Shown here in pieces: positions 28,168 through 38,576 of a stretch of DNA of 64,000 bases; within the stretch, counting starts at the first letter, position 1; each line of letters opens with the position of its first letter. The position numbers were made by a program, and so were the translations under genes. This stretch comes from Paracoccus bogoriensis (lineage in GTDB: Bacteria; Pseudomonadota; Alphaproteobacteria; Rhodobacterales; Rhodobacteraceae). The notes beneath the pieces were generated by a model, which saw nothing but the letters and a program-made list of their open reading frames with translations, searched no databases and was not told the DNA's origin. The DNA lies in contig NZ_JAHYSR010000016.1 in NCBI RefSeq assembly GCF_019431455.1, positions 1-64,000 of the forward strand. Direction: 5' to 3'.

Positions 28168-29376
28168 TCAGCAGAGGGCGATCCGCCCGCCCGGCACCCG
28201 TGTCACCCGTCCCTCCAGTTCCAGCGCCACGATTGCGGCATTGGCAACCGATACCGGGACGCCGAGGTCGCGGATCAGATCGTTCTCGTCCGTGGGCGAG
28301 GGCGACAGGCGCGAAAGGATGCGCCTTTCCAGATGCACAGGGCCCCCACGATCGCGTCCGGAGGGGGCAACCGCCGGACCGCCGGTCGCCCGAGCTTGCC
28401 TTGCGGCTTGGGCCGGAACGTCCGCGCTGATCGCAGGCGGCTGCGGGGGGCGCCGCCCAGGATGCGCAGATTCTCGGGCTTGCGTTACCTGGGCAAGCGC
28501 CTCTGCGACATCCGCCGCGCCGCGCACAAGAAGCGCGCCGTCACGAATCAGCGCGTTGCAGCCGGCTGCGCGCGCATCCATCGGGTGACCCGGCACCGCC
28601 ATCACCTCGCGCCCCTGATCCAGAGCGTTCTTCGCGGTGATCAGCGTGCCCGAGCGATGCGCGGCCTCGATCACCACGACTGCGCGCGATAACCCCGAGA
28701 CGATGCGGTTGCGCGGCGGGAAATGACGCGCTGCCGGTTCCGTCCCGGGCGGCTGTTCCGAGATCAGCGCGCCCTTCTCGGCGATTTGCGCGGCCAGAAC
28801 AGCGTTCTCGGCGGGATAGATGACATCGACGCCGCCTGCCATCACGGCGATGGTTCCGGTGGGCAGGGCGGCGTTGTGGGCGGCCGTGTCGATCCCCCGC
28901 GCCAGCCCCGCCGCCACGACCAGGCCCTGTTCGCCAAGCCCCGCCGCCATGCCCCGTGCCATCCGCAGCCCCAGCGACGACGCATTGCGTGCCCCGATCA
29001 CCGCCACGACATCGCGCGCCAGACATGCGGGATCGCCGCGCAACCACAAGATCGGGGGCGCCCCCTCGATCTGGCGCAGGGCAGGCGGGTAAAGCGGCGA
29101 ATCGCAACGGATCAGCCGTGCTCCTGCACGGCGGCCGGCCGACAATTCGGCGGCGGCGACACCCTCGGGGCACGTGTTGTAATCCTCGATCCCGGCGGCG
29201 GCGGCGATTTCGGGCAGGGCGCGGAGGGCCTCGGACGCGCTGCCATGTTCGGCGATCAGGCGGTGAAACGTCGCAGGCCCCACCTTGCGCGAGCGGATGA
29301 GCCGCAAGACCGTCAGATCGTCATCCCGCATGGTCGCGGGTTCCTGGGGGATTGCGTGCAATGCGGACCCGTTCAT
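28168..29376 (-). CDS. dprA: DNA processing protein DprA
   Basis: DprA binds incoming single-stranded DNA and loads RecA during transformation. Many non-competent bacteria also keep it. The 402 residues include an N-terminal SAM-like region, the Rossmann core (VAVIGARNASSLGLRMA, GLARGIDTAAH, SEQPPGTEP, FPPRNRIVSGLS) and a C-terminal winged helix (about 340-400). ATG 29376 has a GGAGG 7 nt upstream. A low-conservation Pro/Arg-rich linker precedes the winged helix. Confidence 0.92.
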   Translation of the reverse strand: MNGSALHAIPQEPATMRDDDLTVLRLIRSRKVGPATFHRLIAEHGSASEALRALPEIAAAAGIEDYNTCPEGVAAAELSAGRRAGARLIRCDSPLYPPALRQIEGAPPILWLRGDPACLARDVVAVIGARNASSLGLRMARGMAAGLGEQGLVVAAGLARGIDTAAHNAALPTGTIAVMAGGVDVIYPAENAVLAAQIAEKGALISEQPPGTEPAARHFPPRNRIVSGLSRAVVVIEAAHRSGTLITAKNALDQGREVMAVPGHPMDARAAGCNALIRDGALLVRGAADVAEALAQVTQARESAHPGRRPPQPPAISADVPAQAARQARATGGPAVAPSGRDRGGPVHLERRILSRLSPSPTDENDLIRDLGVPVSVANAAIVALELEGRVTRVPGGRIALC

Positions 29377-29451
29377 CAAGCTGCCTCCGACTCATCCGCT
29401 CTCACTTCTAGCGCGGAGGTCGTTAACAACCCGTTACCGGCGCCGCGCGGT

Positions 29452-30873
29452 TCAGGCGGCCGAGCCGCCCACCGTCAGCCCTCCGATCAGCAGCGTCGGC
29501 TGGCCCACGCCCACCGGCACCCATTGACCCTGTTTGCCGCAATTGCCGATGCCGGGGTCCAGGGCCATGTCATTACCGATGGCGCGCACATGCCGAAGCG
29601 CCGTCGCCCCGTCTCCGATCAGCGTCGCGCCGCGCACCGGGTCTCCGACCACGCCGTTCTTCACGCGATAGGCCTCGGTGCAGGAAAAGACGAACTTGCC
29701 GTTGGTGATATCCACCTGACCGCCGCCGAAGCCCACCGCATAGATGCCGTCCTTCAGATCGGCCAGGATCGCGGCCGGATCGGCGTCGCCGCCCGGCATG
29801 TAGGTGTTGGTCATGCGCGGCATCGGCGCATGGGCGAAACTTTCGCGCCGGCCATTGCCGGTTGGTTCCACGCCCATCAGGCGGGCGCTCTGGCGGTCCT
29901 GCATGTAGCTTACGAGGATGCCATCCTCGATCAGCACGTTGCGCGCGGGGGGCGTGCCCTCGTCGTCGATGTTGATGCTGCCGCGTCGGTCCGGGATGGT
30001 GCCGTCATCGACCACGGTCACGCCCGGAGCCGCGACACGCTGGCCTAGCAGGCCGGCAAAGGCGCTGGCCTTCTTGCGGTTGAAATCGCCCTCGAGCCCG
30101 TGGCCGACGGCCTCGTGCAACAGGATGCCCGGCCAGCCCGGCCCGAGAACCACGTCCATCACCCCCGCCGGCGCCGCGACCGAGCGCAGGTTGACCAAAG
30201 CGATGCGCAGCGCCTCGTGCACCTGGGCGCGCCAGTGGGCGGGCTCCATCAGACCCGCCAGCGAGACACGCCCGCCGCCGCCTGAACTGCCGGTTTCGCG
30301 CCGGTCATTGTTTTCGACGATCACTGCGACATTCAGTCGCGCCATGGGGCGGATGTCGCGCACAAGGCTCCCCTCGGGGCGCAGGATCATGACCTCTTGC
30401 AGGGCGCTGGCAATGCTTGCGGTGACCTGCACGACGCGCGGGTCAAGGCTGCGGGCATAGTCGTCGATCTCGCGCAGCAGCGCGATGCGCGCGGCGATGC
30501 CGATGCCCTCGGCCGGGTCGATCGCGGGATAGAGCGCGACCGGACGCATCGGCGCAGGGTCGGCCAGCATGCCGCCGCCCGCGCCCACCGCCAGACGCGC
30601 CGTTTCTGCGGCACGCCGCAGCGAAGCCTCGGAGATGTCGGTCGAATGCGCGTATCCCGTGACTTCGCCGCGCACGGCGCGCAGACCGAAGCCCTGGCCC
30701 GCCGTCGCGCTGGAATGACGCAGCCTGCCATCGTCGAAGGTCAGTGCCTCGCTGTGGCTGCGTTCCAGAAACAATTCGCCATCCTCGGCGCCGGCCACCG
30801 CCTCGCGCAGGATCGACAGCGCGCGGTCGCGGTCCAGCAGTTCGGCAAAGGGGTCGAAGGTCGCTTCTTTCAT
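29452..30873 (-). CDS. tldD: Metalloprotease TldD
   Basis: TldD belongs to the TldD/PmbA zinc protease family, which degrades unfolded peptides and matures modified peptides together with TldE. It has 473 residues. The zinc motif is HEAVGHGLEGD, and the C-terminal third has the family glycine motifs (GFGGGQVDITNGKFVFSC). ATG 30873 follows AAGGAG by 6 nt. The partner tldE/pmbA is not in this window. It is divergent from the ctaC cluster. Confidence 0.94.
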   Translation of the reverse strand: MKEATFDPFAELLDRDRALSILREAVAGAEDGELFLERSHSEALTFDDGRLRHSSATAGQGFGLRAVRGEVTGYAHSTDISEASLRRAAETARLAVGAGGGMLADPAPMRPVALYPAIDPAEGIGIAARIALLREIDDYARSLDPRVVQVTASIASALQEVMILRPEGSLVRDIRPMARLNVAVIVENNDRRETGSSGGGGRVSLAGLMEPAHWRAQVHEALRIALVNLRSVAAPAGVMDVVLGPGWPGILLHEAVGHGLEGDFNRKKASAFAGLLGQRVAAPGVTVVDDGTIPDRRGSINIDDEGTPPARNVLIEDGILVSYMQDRQSARLMGVEPTGNGRRESFAHAPMPRMTNTYMPGGDADPAAILADLKDGIYAVGFGGGQVDITNGKFVFSCTEAYRVKNGVVGDPVRGATLIGDGATALRHVRAIGNDMALDPGIGNCGKQGQWVPVGVGQPTLLIGGLTVGGSAA

Positions 30874-31061
30874 GTGGACTCCTTGCCGGGTCATGGTGCG
30901 CGGCAGCGCGTCGCGTTTCCAAAATCGCCGGTTTTCCGTAGGTATCACTTGCCCGAGAGGGCGATATATGGTCATAGAACGGCCATTGTGAAAGGAAAAG
31001 GGGCAGCCTTGCGGCCGCCCCTGCGGCTGTTCAGGCCGGGCCAATGCAACGGGATGGAACG

Positions 31062-31964
31062 ATGGCAAGAGCGATGATTCGCGGGGCAGTCGCGGCAGCT
31101 ACGGGTTTTGCGACTGCGGGCATGTTGACCGGCGCGGCGCTGGCGCAGGACGTGTTGGGCGAGTTGCCCTCGATCGGCAAGCCAGTGGCGCGCGGAACCG
31201 GGTTCCACCCGGCTGCGACCGAACTGGCGCGTGACCAGCAATGGCTGGACAACTTCGTGCTGTATATCATCACGGGGATCACGCTTTTCGTCTGTGTGCT
31301 GCTGCTGATCGTGATCTTCCGCTTCAACGCGCGTGCGAACCCGGTTCCGGCGAAATTCACCCACAATACGCCGCTGGAAATCGCTTGGACGCTGATTCCG
31401 GTGCTGATTCTGGTCGCGATCGGCGCCTTTTCGCTGCCGATCCTGTTCCGCAGCCAGGAAATGCCGGAAAATCCGGATGTGGTCGTCAAGATCATCGGTC
31501 ACCAGTGGTATTGGTCCTACGAATATCCTGACAATGGCATCGCCTTCGATTCGCTGATGCTGGCCGAGGATGAGCTTGCCGATTACGGCTATGCGCCCGA
31601 CGAATACCTGCTGGCGACCGATACGGCGATGGTTGTTCCGGTCGGGCAGAACGTGCTGGTCCAGATCACCGCCAGCGACGTGATCCATTCCTGGACGATC
31701 CCGGCCTTTGCTGTGAAGCAGGATGCCGTTCCGGGGCGCATCGGCCAAGCCTGGTTCAATGTCGAGAAGGAGGGCGTCTATTTCGGCCAGTGCAGCGAGC
31801 TTTGCGGCATCAACCATGCCTATATGCCCATTGTCGTGAAGGCGGTCAGCCCCGAAGTCTATGCCGCGTGGATTGTCGAACAGGGCGGCACGCTTGGCGA
31901 CGAGGCTCCTCAGACCGCCTCGCTGGACACCGCCGCCGAGATCACTCTGGCTCGCGCCGAGTGA
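31062..31964 (+). CDS. ctaC: Cytochrome c oxidase subunit II
   Basis: This CuA-bearing subunit of the aa3 oxidase accepts electrons from cytochrome c. It has 300 residues: a signal peptide ending near TGAALAQ, two helices (about 65-88 and 105-128), then the cupredoxin domain. CuA ligands are seen in [12 protein letters not shown] and [14 protein letters not shown]. Long stretches match Paracoccus denitrificans subunit II as I recall it ([28 protein letters not shown]). ATG 31062 has a better upstream GGGA than the ATG at 31044. Confidence 0.96.
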   Translation: MARAMIRGAVAAATGFATAGMLTGAALAQDVLGELPSIGKPVARGTGFHPAATELARDQQWLDNFVLYIITGITLFVCVLLLIVIFRFNARANPVPAKFTHNTPLEIAWTLIPVLILVAIGAFSLPILFRSQEMPENPDVVVKIIGHQWYWSYEYPDNGIAFDSLMLAEDELADYGYAPDEYLLATDTAMVVPVGQNVLVQITASDVIHSWTIPAFAVKQDAVPGRIGQAWFNVEKEGVYFGQCSELCGINHAYMPIVVKAVSPEVYAAWIVEQGGTLGDEAPQTASLDTAAEITLARAE

Positions 31965-32019
31965 TCTGACGACCCAGGTCGGGGCTGATGCCCCGGCCAA
32001 GGAAGGATGTGGACGCGCG

Positions 32020-32937
32020 ATGACCGACATCAACGCCTGCCAGGCCGCCCCCGAGGCCGAGTTCAACGACTACATCGCCCTGCTGAAGCCGCGGGTGATG
32101 TCGCTTGTGGTGTTCACAGCCTTCGTGGGCCTGTGGGTTGCGCCGGTGGACGTGCATCCGTTTCTGGCGTTCTGCTCGGTTCTGTTCATCGCGCTGGGCG
32201 GCGGGGCCTCGGGCGCGCTGAACATGTGGTACGACAGCGACATCGACGCGGTGATGCGCCGCACACAATCGCGCCCCATCCCCGCCGGCCGGGTCCAGCG
32301 CGGCGAGGCGCTGGCGGTCGGGCTGGCCCTGGCGGGCCTCTCGGTCATGATGCTGGGGCTGGTGGCAAACTGGTTTGCAGCCCTGTTCCTGGCCTTCACG
32401 ATCTTCTTCTACGCTGTCGTCTATACGATCTGGCTCAAGCGCTGGACGCCGCAGAATATCGTCATCGGCGGCGCGGCGGGCGCCTTTCCCCCGATGATCG
32501 GCTGGGCCTGCGCGACGGGCGGCGTCTCGATCGAGTCGCTGCTGATGTTTGCGCTGATCTTCTTCTGGACGCCGCCGCATTTCTGGGCCCTCGCATTGTT
32601 CATGCGCGATGACTACAAGGAGGCCGGCGTCCCGATGCTGACGGTGACGCATGGCCGCCCGGTGACGCGCCGCCATATCTTTGCCTATACGCTGGTCCTG
32701 GCGCCCTTTTCTTTGTGGCTGGGCTTCACCTCGGTTGGGGGGGCGCTTTATCTGGCGGTGGCGGTGGTGCTGAACGCGGCGTTCGTTCGGGGTGGCTGGC
32801 AGATTCTGCGGCGCAGCGAAGAGGCGGCGCGCGCGGATGACTTCGCTGTGGAAAAGCGCGTCTTCAAGCTGTCTCTGACCTATCTCTTCCTTCATTTCCT
32901 GGCGCTGCTGGGACAAAACTGGTTGGGGGCGTGGTGA
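32020..32937 (+). CDS. ctaB: Heme O synthase (protoheme IX farnesyltransferase)
   Basis: CtaB is a UbiA-family membrane prenyltransferase that adds farnesyl to heme B, the first step to heme A for the oxidase. It has 305 residues and about nine helices. The prenyl-diphosphate motif [15 protein letters not shown] and the second motif [11 protein letters not shown] are present. ATG 32020 starts MTDINACQ, and a frame extending into ctaC is rejected. Confidence 0.95.
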   Translation: MTDINACQAAPEAEFNDYIALLKPRVMSLVVFTAFVGLWVAPVDVHPFLAFCSVLFIALGGGASGALNMWYDSDIDAVMRRTQSRPIPAGRVQRGEALAVGLALAGLSVMMLGLVANWFAALFLAFTIFFYAVVYTIWLKRWTPQNIVIGGAAGAFPPMIGWACATGGVSIESLLMFALIFFWTPPHFWALALFMRDDYKEAGVPMLTVTHGRPVTRRHIFAYTLVLAPFSLWLGFTSVGGALYLAVAVVLNAAFVRGGWQILRRSEEAARADDFAVEKRVFKLSLTYLFLHFLALLGQNWLGAW

Positions 32938-33164
32938 TGCAACTTAGGGTGGAGCACGAACTGCATGGCCGACGCCGGTCGCGCAATGTCGGATTGGGCA
33001 TCGTTCTGATCGCCTTTGTTGCGCTGGTCTTTGCGCTGACCGTGGTCAAGGTCCGGCAGGGACACATGCTGGAGGCTTTCGACCACCAGCCCCGTCTTAG
33101 CCTGCTGCCTGCAGAGGAACCTGCCGAACCTGCCCCGAACCCGTCACAGGAGGCGGCAGAATGA
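32937..33164 (+). CDS. Small membrane protein of the cta cluster
   Basis: This 75-residue protein has a basic N-terminus ([11 protein letters not shown]), one helix (about 18-38, [20 protein letters not shown]) and an acidic Pro-rich tail. A similar small gene sits between ctaB and ctaG in related oxidase clusters. Its role is unproven, and an oxidase assembly part is the natural guess. ATG 32937 shares one base with the ctaB stop, and its own stop overlaps ctaG by 4 nt. Confidence 0.8.
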   Translation: MQLRVEHELHGRRRSRNVGLGIVLIAFVALVFALTVVKVRQGHMLEAFDHQPRLSLLPAEEPAEPAPNPSQEAAE

Positions 33165-33736
33165 TGAAACGCATGAGCCCCGAAGGGCGCACCGCGACCA
33201 GGCTCGTCGGCGTCGTCATCACCATGGGCGCCCTGTCATGGGCCGCAGTTCCATTCTACGACTGGTTCTGCCGCGTCACCGGCTTTGGCGGGACCACGCA
33301 GGTTTCGGTGGCGGTGCCTGATCAGGTGCTGGACGAAATCGTGCGCGTGCGCTTCGATTCCAATACCGACCCGAACCTGCCCTGGACCTTCCGCCCGTTG
33401 CAGAACCGCATGGATGTCCGCATCGGCGAGAACGGCTTGGCCTTCTACGAGGCGATCAACAATTCCGACGTGCCGATCACCGGCACGGCCAGCTATAACG
33501 TCGCGCCAGAGATTTCGGGCTACTACTTCAGCAAGATCGAATGTTTCTGCTTTACCGAGCAGACCCTTCAGCCGGGCGAGCGGATCGAGATGCCGGTCAG
33601 CTTTTTCGTGGACCCCGACATCGTGAAGGACCGCGACGCAAGCTGGGTGCGCGACATCACGCTGTCCTATACCTTCCACCGGACCGAGCCCCGGCGCGCC
33701 GCGCTTGACACGGACAGGGCCGAGACCATCAACTGA
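33161..33736 (+). CDS. ctaG: Cytochrome c oxidase assembly protein CtaG (Cox11)
   Basis: CtaG delivers copper to the CuB site of subunit I. It has 191 residues. One membrane helix lies near 15-33, followed by a periplasmic beta domain. The copper-binding CFC motif is at Cys128-Phe-Cys130 in ECFCFTEQ, and [15 protein letters not shown] is typical. The ATG at 33161 follows AGGAGG and overlaps the small gene upstream. Confidence 0.95.
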   Translation: MMKRMSPEGRTATRLVGVVITMGALSWAAVPFYDWFCRVTGFGGTTQVSVAVPDQVLDEIVRVRFDSNTDPNLPWTFRPLQNRMDVRIGENGLAFYEAINNSDVPITGTASYNVAPEISGYYFSKIECFCFTEQTLQPGERIEMPVSFFVDPDIVKDRDASWVRDITLSYTFHRTEPRRAALDTDRAETIN

Positions 33737-33770
33737 GACAAGACTTCGAGGGAGCCGACGGGGATCCGCC

Positions 33771-34598
33771 ATGGCGCATACCAAGAACCACGATTACCAT
33801 ATTCTTCCGGCCTCGATCTGGCCATTTCTCGCTTCGGTGGCCGTTTTCGTCATGCTGTTCGGCGCCGTCGCCTGGATGACGGGCGAGGTGACGCTGTTCG
33901 GCGCGCCGATCACCGGTCCCTGGATGTTCCTGATTGGCCTAGTCGCCACGACCTATGTCAGCTTTGCCTGGTGGGCCGACGTGATCCGCGAGGGCGAGGC
34001 CGGCGACCACACCCCCGTCGTGCGTCTGGGGCTGCAATACGGCTTTATCCTATTCGTGATTTCCGAGGCGATGCTGTTCGTGTCGCTGTTCTGGAACTTC
34101 ATCAAGAACGCGCTGTATCCGATGGGCCCCGAAAGTCCGCTGCGGGACGGCGTCTGGCCGCCCGAAGGCATCGTGACCTTCGACCCCTGGCACCTGCCCT
34201 TTATCAACACGCTGGTCCTGCTGTTGTCGGGCGTCGCCGTGACCTGGGCGCACCATGCCTGGGCGCATGAGGGCGATCGCAAGGTGGCAATCAACGGCCT
34301 GGCTGTCGCCGTGGCCCTGGGCGTGATCTTCACCGGGCTTCAGGCCTACGAATACAGCCACGCGGCCTTTGGCCTGGCCGATACGGCCTATGCCTCGGCC
34401 TTCTACATCGCGACCGGCTTCCACGGCTTGCACGTCATCATCGGCACGATCTTCCTGGCTGTCTGCCTGTGGCGCTTCATGAAGGGCCAGATGACGCAGC
34501 ATCAGCATGTCGGCTTCGAGGCCGCCGCATGGTATTGGCACTTCGTTGACGTGATCTGGCTGATCCTGTTCGCCGTGATCTACGTCTGGGGCAGCTGA
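33771..34598 (+). CDS. ctaE: Cytochrome c oxidase subunit III
   Basis: This 275-residue membrane subunit of the aa3 oxidase has seven hydrophobic helices. Family signatures include [12 protein letters not shown] at the N-terminus, [43 protein letters not shown] and [14 protein letters not shown] 33771 ([13 protein letters not shown]) matches the Paracoccus start. A strong terminator hairpin follows within 25 nt. Confidence 0.96.
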   Translation: MAHTKNHDYHILPASIWPFLASVAVFVMLFGAVAWMTGEVTLFGAPITGPWMFLIGLVATTYVSFAWWADVIREGEAGDHTPVVRLGLQYGFILFVISEAMLFVSLFWNFIKNALYPMGPESPLRDGVWPPEGIVTFDPWHLPFINTLVLLLSGVAVTWAHHAWAHEGDRKVAINGLAVAVALGVIFTGLQAYEYSHAAFGLADTAYASAFYIATGFHGLHVIIGTIFLAVCLWRFMKGQMTQHQHVGFEAAAWYWHFVDVIWLILFAVIYVWGS

Positions 34599-34620
34599 TC
34601 CTCGCCATCAGAGAAACGGG

Positions 34621-34648
34621 CGCGCGGGGAACAGCCCCGCGCGTTTTT
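34621..34648 (+). terminator. Intrinsic terminator between ctaE and surf1
   Basis: CGCGCGGGG (34621-34629) pairs with CCCCGCGCG (34635-34643), a 9-bp stem with a 5-nt loop, directly followed by TTTTT (34644-34648). It should end or reduce transcription after ctaE, leaving the surf1-thrC part to read-through. Confidence 0.85.
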
Positions 34649-34671
34649 CGTTGTCCAAGATCGGAAATGCC

Positions 34672-35343
34672 ATGCGCCGCTATCTCGCACCGCTCGTTGT
34701 GGGTATCCTGGGTTGTGCCGTCCTGATCCAGCTTGGCCTGTGGCAGCTTGATCGGCGCGATTGGAAAGAGGGCCTTCTGGCCGAGATCGTCGAAGGCATC
34801 AATGCGCCCCCCGTGCCTCTTCCCGACCAGATCGACCCGTCGATGAAATACCTGCCGGTCATGGTCAGCGGCACCACCACCGGCGCCGAGATCGATGTGC
34901 TGTCCCATACCCGCGAACAGGGCGCGGGTTATCAGATCGTCTCGCGCTTCATCACCGATGACGGGCGCGCGATCCTCGTGGACAGGGGCTTCGTTCCGCA
35001 GCAGATGCGCCGCGTCGAACGTCCGCCGGTCCGGTTGCAGATCACCGGAAATCTGCATTGGCCGCAAGATGCCAGCGCCTCGACCCCTGCGCCGAACCTG
35101 GACGAGAACATCTGGTTCGCCCGCGATGTCGAGCAGATGGCCGCAACGCTGGACACACTGCCGGTGCTGGTCGTGGCCAGTTTCGTGCAGGGCGACAATC
35201 AGGGCGCGCGCCCGATCCCCGTCGCGGTCGAGGGGATTCCGAACAATCATCTGTCCTATGCCATTCAATGGTTCCTGATCGCGGCGACCTGGGCGGTGAT
35301 GACACTGGCGTTGATCTGGCGTATCAGGCAGCGCAAATACTGA
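34672..35343 (+). CDS. SURF1-family oxidase assembly protein
   Basis: SURF1 helps insert heme A into oxidase subunit I. This 223-residue protein has a helix near each end (about 5-23 and 197-216) and a periplasmic domain with the family signatures LGLWQLDRRDWK, GAGYQIVSRFI, ILVDRGFVP and NNHLSYAIQWF. ATG 34672 is preferred over an upstream TTG. It sits behind a terminator, so its expression may be set lower than ctaE. Confidence 0.92.
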   Translation: MRRYLAPLVVGILGCAVLIQLGLWQLDRRDWKEGLLAEIVEGINAPPVPLPDQIDPSMKYLPVMVSGTTTGAEIDVLSHTREQGAGYQIVSRFITDDGRAILVDRGFVPQQMRRVERPPVRLQITGNLHWPQDASASTPAPNLDENIWFARDVEQMAATLDTLPVLVVASFVQGDNQGARPIPVAVEGIPNNHLSYAIQWFLIAATWAVMTLALIWRIRQRKY

Positions 35344-35353
35344 AGGACGAATG

Positions 35354-36730
35354 ATGCGTTACGTTTCGACCCGCGGGCAGGCCCCGGTTCTGAACTTCCA
35401 AGAGGCGATGTTGTCGGGGCTGGCGCGCGATGGCGGTCTTTACCTGCCCGAAACCGTCCCCGCCCTGGACGGGATCGAGTCGCTGGACGGCCTGTCCTAT
35501 GAAGAGGTCGCCTTCCGCGTGATCCGTCCCTTCACCGGCGACAGCTTCACCGATGAGGAATTGCGCGGCGCCATCGACCGGGCCTATGCGCGCATCAGTC
35601 ATGCCGCCCGTGCGCCGCTGGTCCAGCTGGCCCCCGGTCATCACCTGCTGGAGCTGTTCCACGGGCCGACCCTGGCCTTCAAGGATTTCGCGATGCAGCT
35701 GATCGCGCAGCTCTTCCAGATCGCGCTGAGGCGGTCAGGGGAGCGCATCACGATTGTCGGCGCGACCTCGGGCGATACCGGCAGCGCCGCTATCGAGGCA
35801 TTCCGCGGCATCGACAATGTGGATGTATTCATCATGTATCCGCATGGCCGCGTCAGCGAGGTGCAGCGCCGTCAGATGACGACGCCCGCTGCTGAAAACG
35901 TGCACGCGCTGGCCGTGACCGGGCATTTCGACGATTGCCAGGCGCGGCTGAAGGATCTGTTCAACGATCATGTCTTTCGCGACGAGGTCGGTCTGGCCGG
36001 GGTGAACAGCATCAACTGGGCACGCGTCGTGGCGCAGATCGTCTATTACGTCACGGCCTGCGCCTCGCTGGGGATGCGGCAGACGGATTTCTGCGTGCCG
36101 ACCGGTAATTTCGGGGACATCTTCGCGGGGTCTGTCGCGCGCCGCATGGGCCTGCCGGTACGCCGCCTGATCGTGGCCACGAATCAGAACGACATCCTGC
36201 ATCGTGCCCTGACGACCGGCGATTATCGCGTGGGCGAGGTCGTGCCTTCGATCAGCCCGTCCATGGATATCCAGGTCAGCTCGAATTTCGAGCGTGCGCT
36301 ATATCTGGCCTATGGCCAGGACGCGGGCGCGATCCGGCAACTGATGGAGGAACTGAAGGCGGGCGGCTTCTCGATCAGCCAAGGCGCGCTGGAGACGCTG
36401 CGCGAGGAATTCCGTTCGGGCCGCGTCTGCGAGGACGAGACGCTGGCGACGATCGCCCGCATCCGCAACACGACGGGCGAGGTTCTCTGCCCGCACAGCG
36501 CCATCGGTGTGGCCGTGGCCGAGAGGCATCTTGAACCGGGCGTCCCGATGGTCACGCTGGCCACCGCGCATCCGGCCAAGTTCCCCGACGCGGTCGCGCG
36601 CGCCACCGGACTGCGCCCCCCCCTTCCGCCGCATATGGAAGGCCTGTTTGACCTGCCCGAGCGCGTGACACGGGTCGAAAACGATGTCGATGCGCTCAAG
36701 TCGCTGATTCGCGAACGGAGAACCCGGTGA
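35354..36730 (+). CDS. thrC: Threonine synthase
   Basis: ThrC is a PLP enzyme making threonine from O-phosphohomoserine. It has 458 residues (long, fungal/proteobacterial type). The PLP lysine lies in HGPTLAFKDFAMQL (Lys110), followed by VGATSGDTGSAA. ATG 35354 lies 6 nt after AAGGA, and ATG 35351 is only 3 nt away. The stop overlaps the GTG start of the peptidase gene. Confidence 0.95.
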   Translation: MRYVSTRGQAPVLNFQEAMLSGLARDGGLYLPETVPALDGIESLDGLSYEEVAFRVIRPFTGDSFTDEELRGAIDRAYARISHAARAPLVQLAPGHHLLELFHGPTLAFKDFAMQLIAQLFQIALRRSGERITIVGATSGDTGSAAIEAFRGIDNVDVFIMYPHGRVSEVQRRQMTTPAAENVHALAVTGHFDDCQARLKDLFNDHVFRDEVGLAGVNSINWARVVAQIVYYVTACASLGMRQTDFCVPTGNFGDIFAGSVARRMGLPVRRLIVATNQNDILHRALTTGDYRVGEVVPSISPSMDIQVSSNFERALYLAYGQDAGAIRQLMEELKAGGFSISQGALETLREEFRSGRVCEDETLATIARIRNTTGEVLCPHSAIGVAVAERHLEPGVPMVTLATAHPAKFPDAVARATGLRPPLPPHMEGLFDLPERVTRVENDVDALKSLIRERRTR

Positions 36731-37992
36731 ACGACGCCATCATCACGACCCTGTCCAACGGGTTGCGCGTGGCGACGCTTGCCATGCCAGGCCTGCATTC
36801 CGCCGCGCTCGGCATCTGGGTGACTGCGGGCGGCCGCAACGAGCGGGCCGAACAGAACGGTATCGCGCATTTTCTGGAACACATGGCCTTCAAGGGCACG
36901 ACGCGCCGCAGCGCCTTGCAGATCGCCGAGGCGATCGAGGATGTGGGCGGTTACATCAATGCCTATACCTCGCGCGATGTGACCGCCTACTACGTCCGCG
37001 TGTTGGAGGACGGTGTCGATCTGGCCTTCGACGTGATCAGCGACATCGTTCTGAACCCGGTCTTTGATCCGCGCGAGATCGAGGTCGAACGCGGCGTGAT
37101 CCTGCAGGAAATCGGGCAATGTCTGGACACGCCCGACGACATCATCTTTGACTGGCTGCAAGAGGCCGCCTATCCCGACCAGCCGATGGGCCGCACGATT
37201 CTTGGGCCGGCGGAATGCGTCAGCCGCTTCGGGCGCGCCGATCTGGCACGTTTCGTGGCCGAGAATTACGGGCCTGGCCAGATGGTCATATCGGCTGCGG
37301 GCGCGGTTTCGCATGATCGCATCCTGGCTCTGGCCGAGGCCGCGTTCGGCCACCTGAAGCCCGTGGCCCAGGCCCCGCGCGAGGCGGCGCGCTGGCAGGG
37401 CCGCGAGACGCGCCACGTCAAGCCGTTGGAACAGGCCCATTTCGCGCTGGCCTTCGAGGGGCCGAGCTATCTGGCGCCCGATTTCTATGCGGCGCAGATC
37501 TTTTCCTCGGTGCTTGGCGGGGGCATGTCCTCGCGCCTGTTTCAGAAGATCCGCGAGGAACGCGGGCTCTGCTACACGATCTTTGCGCAGTCCGGGTTCC
37601 ACGACGATACCGGTATGTTGACCATCTATGCCGGGACTGGCGCCGACGATCTGGCCGATCTGGCGAACCTGACCATCGACGAAATCAAGCGTGCTGCCGA
37701 GGACATGACCGAGGCCGAACTGGCTCGCGCCCGTGCCCAGTTGCGCGCCAGCCTGCTGATGGGGCTGGAAAGCCCCTCGGCTCAGGCGGAACGCATGGCG
37801 CGGTCCTTGGCGGTCTGGGGCCGCGTGCCCAACGCCGCCGAGGTGGCTGATCGTATTGCCAGCGTCAGCCTGGCCGATATCCGCGACCATGCCATCGGGC
37901 TGATCGGCTCTGCGCGGCCTGCCTTGGCGCTATATGGCCCGGTTGATGCCGCGCCGACGCGCGAGGATCTGCTGCGAAGGCTGGCCGCATGA
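36727..37992 (+). CDS. M16-family zinc peptidase (processing-peptidase-like)
   Basis: This 421-residue pitrilysin-family protein resembles mitochondrial processing peptidase beta. The inverted zinc motif HFLEH (His48, Glu51, His52) is intact in GIAHFLEHMAFKGT. The substrate-binding glycine-rich GGGMSSRLFQKIREERGLCY follows. The start is GTG at 36727, overlapping the thrC stop. No signal peptide is seen, so it is cytoplasmic. Its substrate in bacteria is not established. Confidence 0.93.
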   Translation: MNDAIITTLSNGLRVATLAMPGLHSAALGIWVTAGGRNERAEQNGIAHFLEHMAFKGTTRRSALQIAEAIEDVGGYINAYTSRDVTAYYVRVLEDGVDLAFDVISDIVLNPVFDPREIEVERGVILQEIGQCLDTPDDIIFDWLQEAAYPDQPMGRTILGPAECVSRFGRADLARFVAENYGPGQMVISAAGAVSHDRILALAEAAFGHLKPVAQAPREAARWQGRETRHVKPLEQAHFALAFEGPSYLAPDFYAAQIFSSVLGGGMSSRLFQKIREERGLCYTIFAQSGFHDDTGMLTIYAGTGADDLADLANLTIDEIKRAAEDMTEAELARARAQLRASLLMGLESPSAQAERMARSLAVWGRVPNAAEVADRIASVSLADIRDHAIGLIGSARPALALYGPVDAAPTREDLLRRLAA

Positions 37993-38576
37993 TGCTGCTG
38001 AGGCGTCGCCCGATCCGGCTGGAGGCCGAGCGGATCGTGCTGCGCCTGCCCATGCATTCCGATTTCAATGCCTGGACCGCGCTGCGGGCCGAAAGCCGCG
38101 ATTTCCTGACCCCGTGGGAGCCCGTCTGGTCGCGCGATCACCTGTCCCGTAAAAGCTTCACCAACCGCGTCCACTGGGCAGCGCGGGCGGCGCGGGCAGG
38201 GACCGGCTTTCCCTTCTTCATCACGCGCCGCGCGGATGGTGCACTGCTGGGCGCGGTGACGCTGGACAATGTCCGGCGCGGTCCAGCGCAATCGGCGACG
38301 GTGGGATACTGGATCGGTCAGCCCCATGCGCGACAGGGCTACATGCGCGAGGCCCTGGGCGTGCTGGTCCATTACGCCTTCACCACGCTGGATCTCAGCC
38401 GGATCGAGGCCGCCTGTCTGCCCGAGAATGCCGCCTCGCGCGGGGTGCTTGAACAATCGGGCTTCAAATACGAAGGCGTCGCGCAGAGCTATCTGCAGAT
38501 CGACGGGCGCTGGCGTAACCATGTGCTCTACGCCAATCTGCGCAGCGACCGGAGGGGTCGCACCGATGTCCGCTGA
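37989..38576 (+). CDS. GNAT acetyltransferase, RimJ/RimL type
   Basis: This 195-residue acetyltransferase has RimJ hallmarks: an N-terminal ERIVLRLPMHSDFNAW, the acetyl-CoA loop GYWIGQPHARQGYMREA, and LSRIEAACLPENAASRGVLEQSGF. RimJ and RimL acetylate the N-termini of ribosomal proteins S5 and L12. The exact substrate here is unknown. The start overlaps the M16 peptidase stop, and its own 3' end overlaps the next gene by 11 nt. Confidence 0.88.
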   Translation: MMLLRRRPIRLEAERIVLRLPMHSDFNAWTALRAESRDFLTPWEPVWSRDHLSRKSFTNRVHWAARAARAGTGFPFFITRRADGALLGAVTLDNVRRGPAQSATVGYWIGQPHARQGYMREALGVLVHYAFTTLDLSRIEAACLPENAASRGVLEQSGFKYEGVAQSYLQIDGRWRNHVLYANLRSDRRGRTDVR

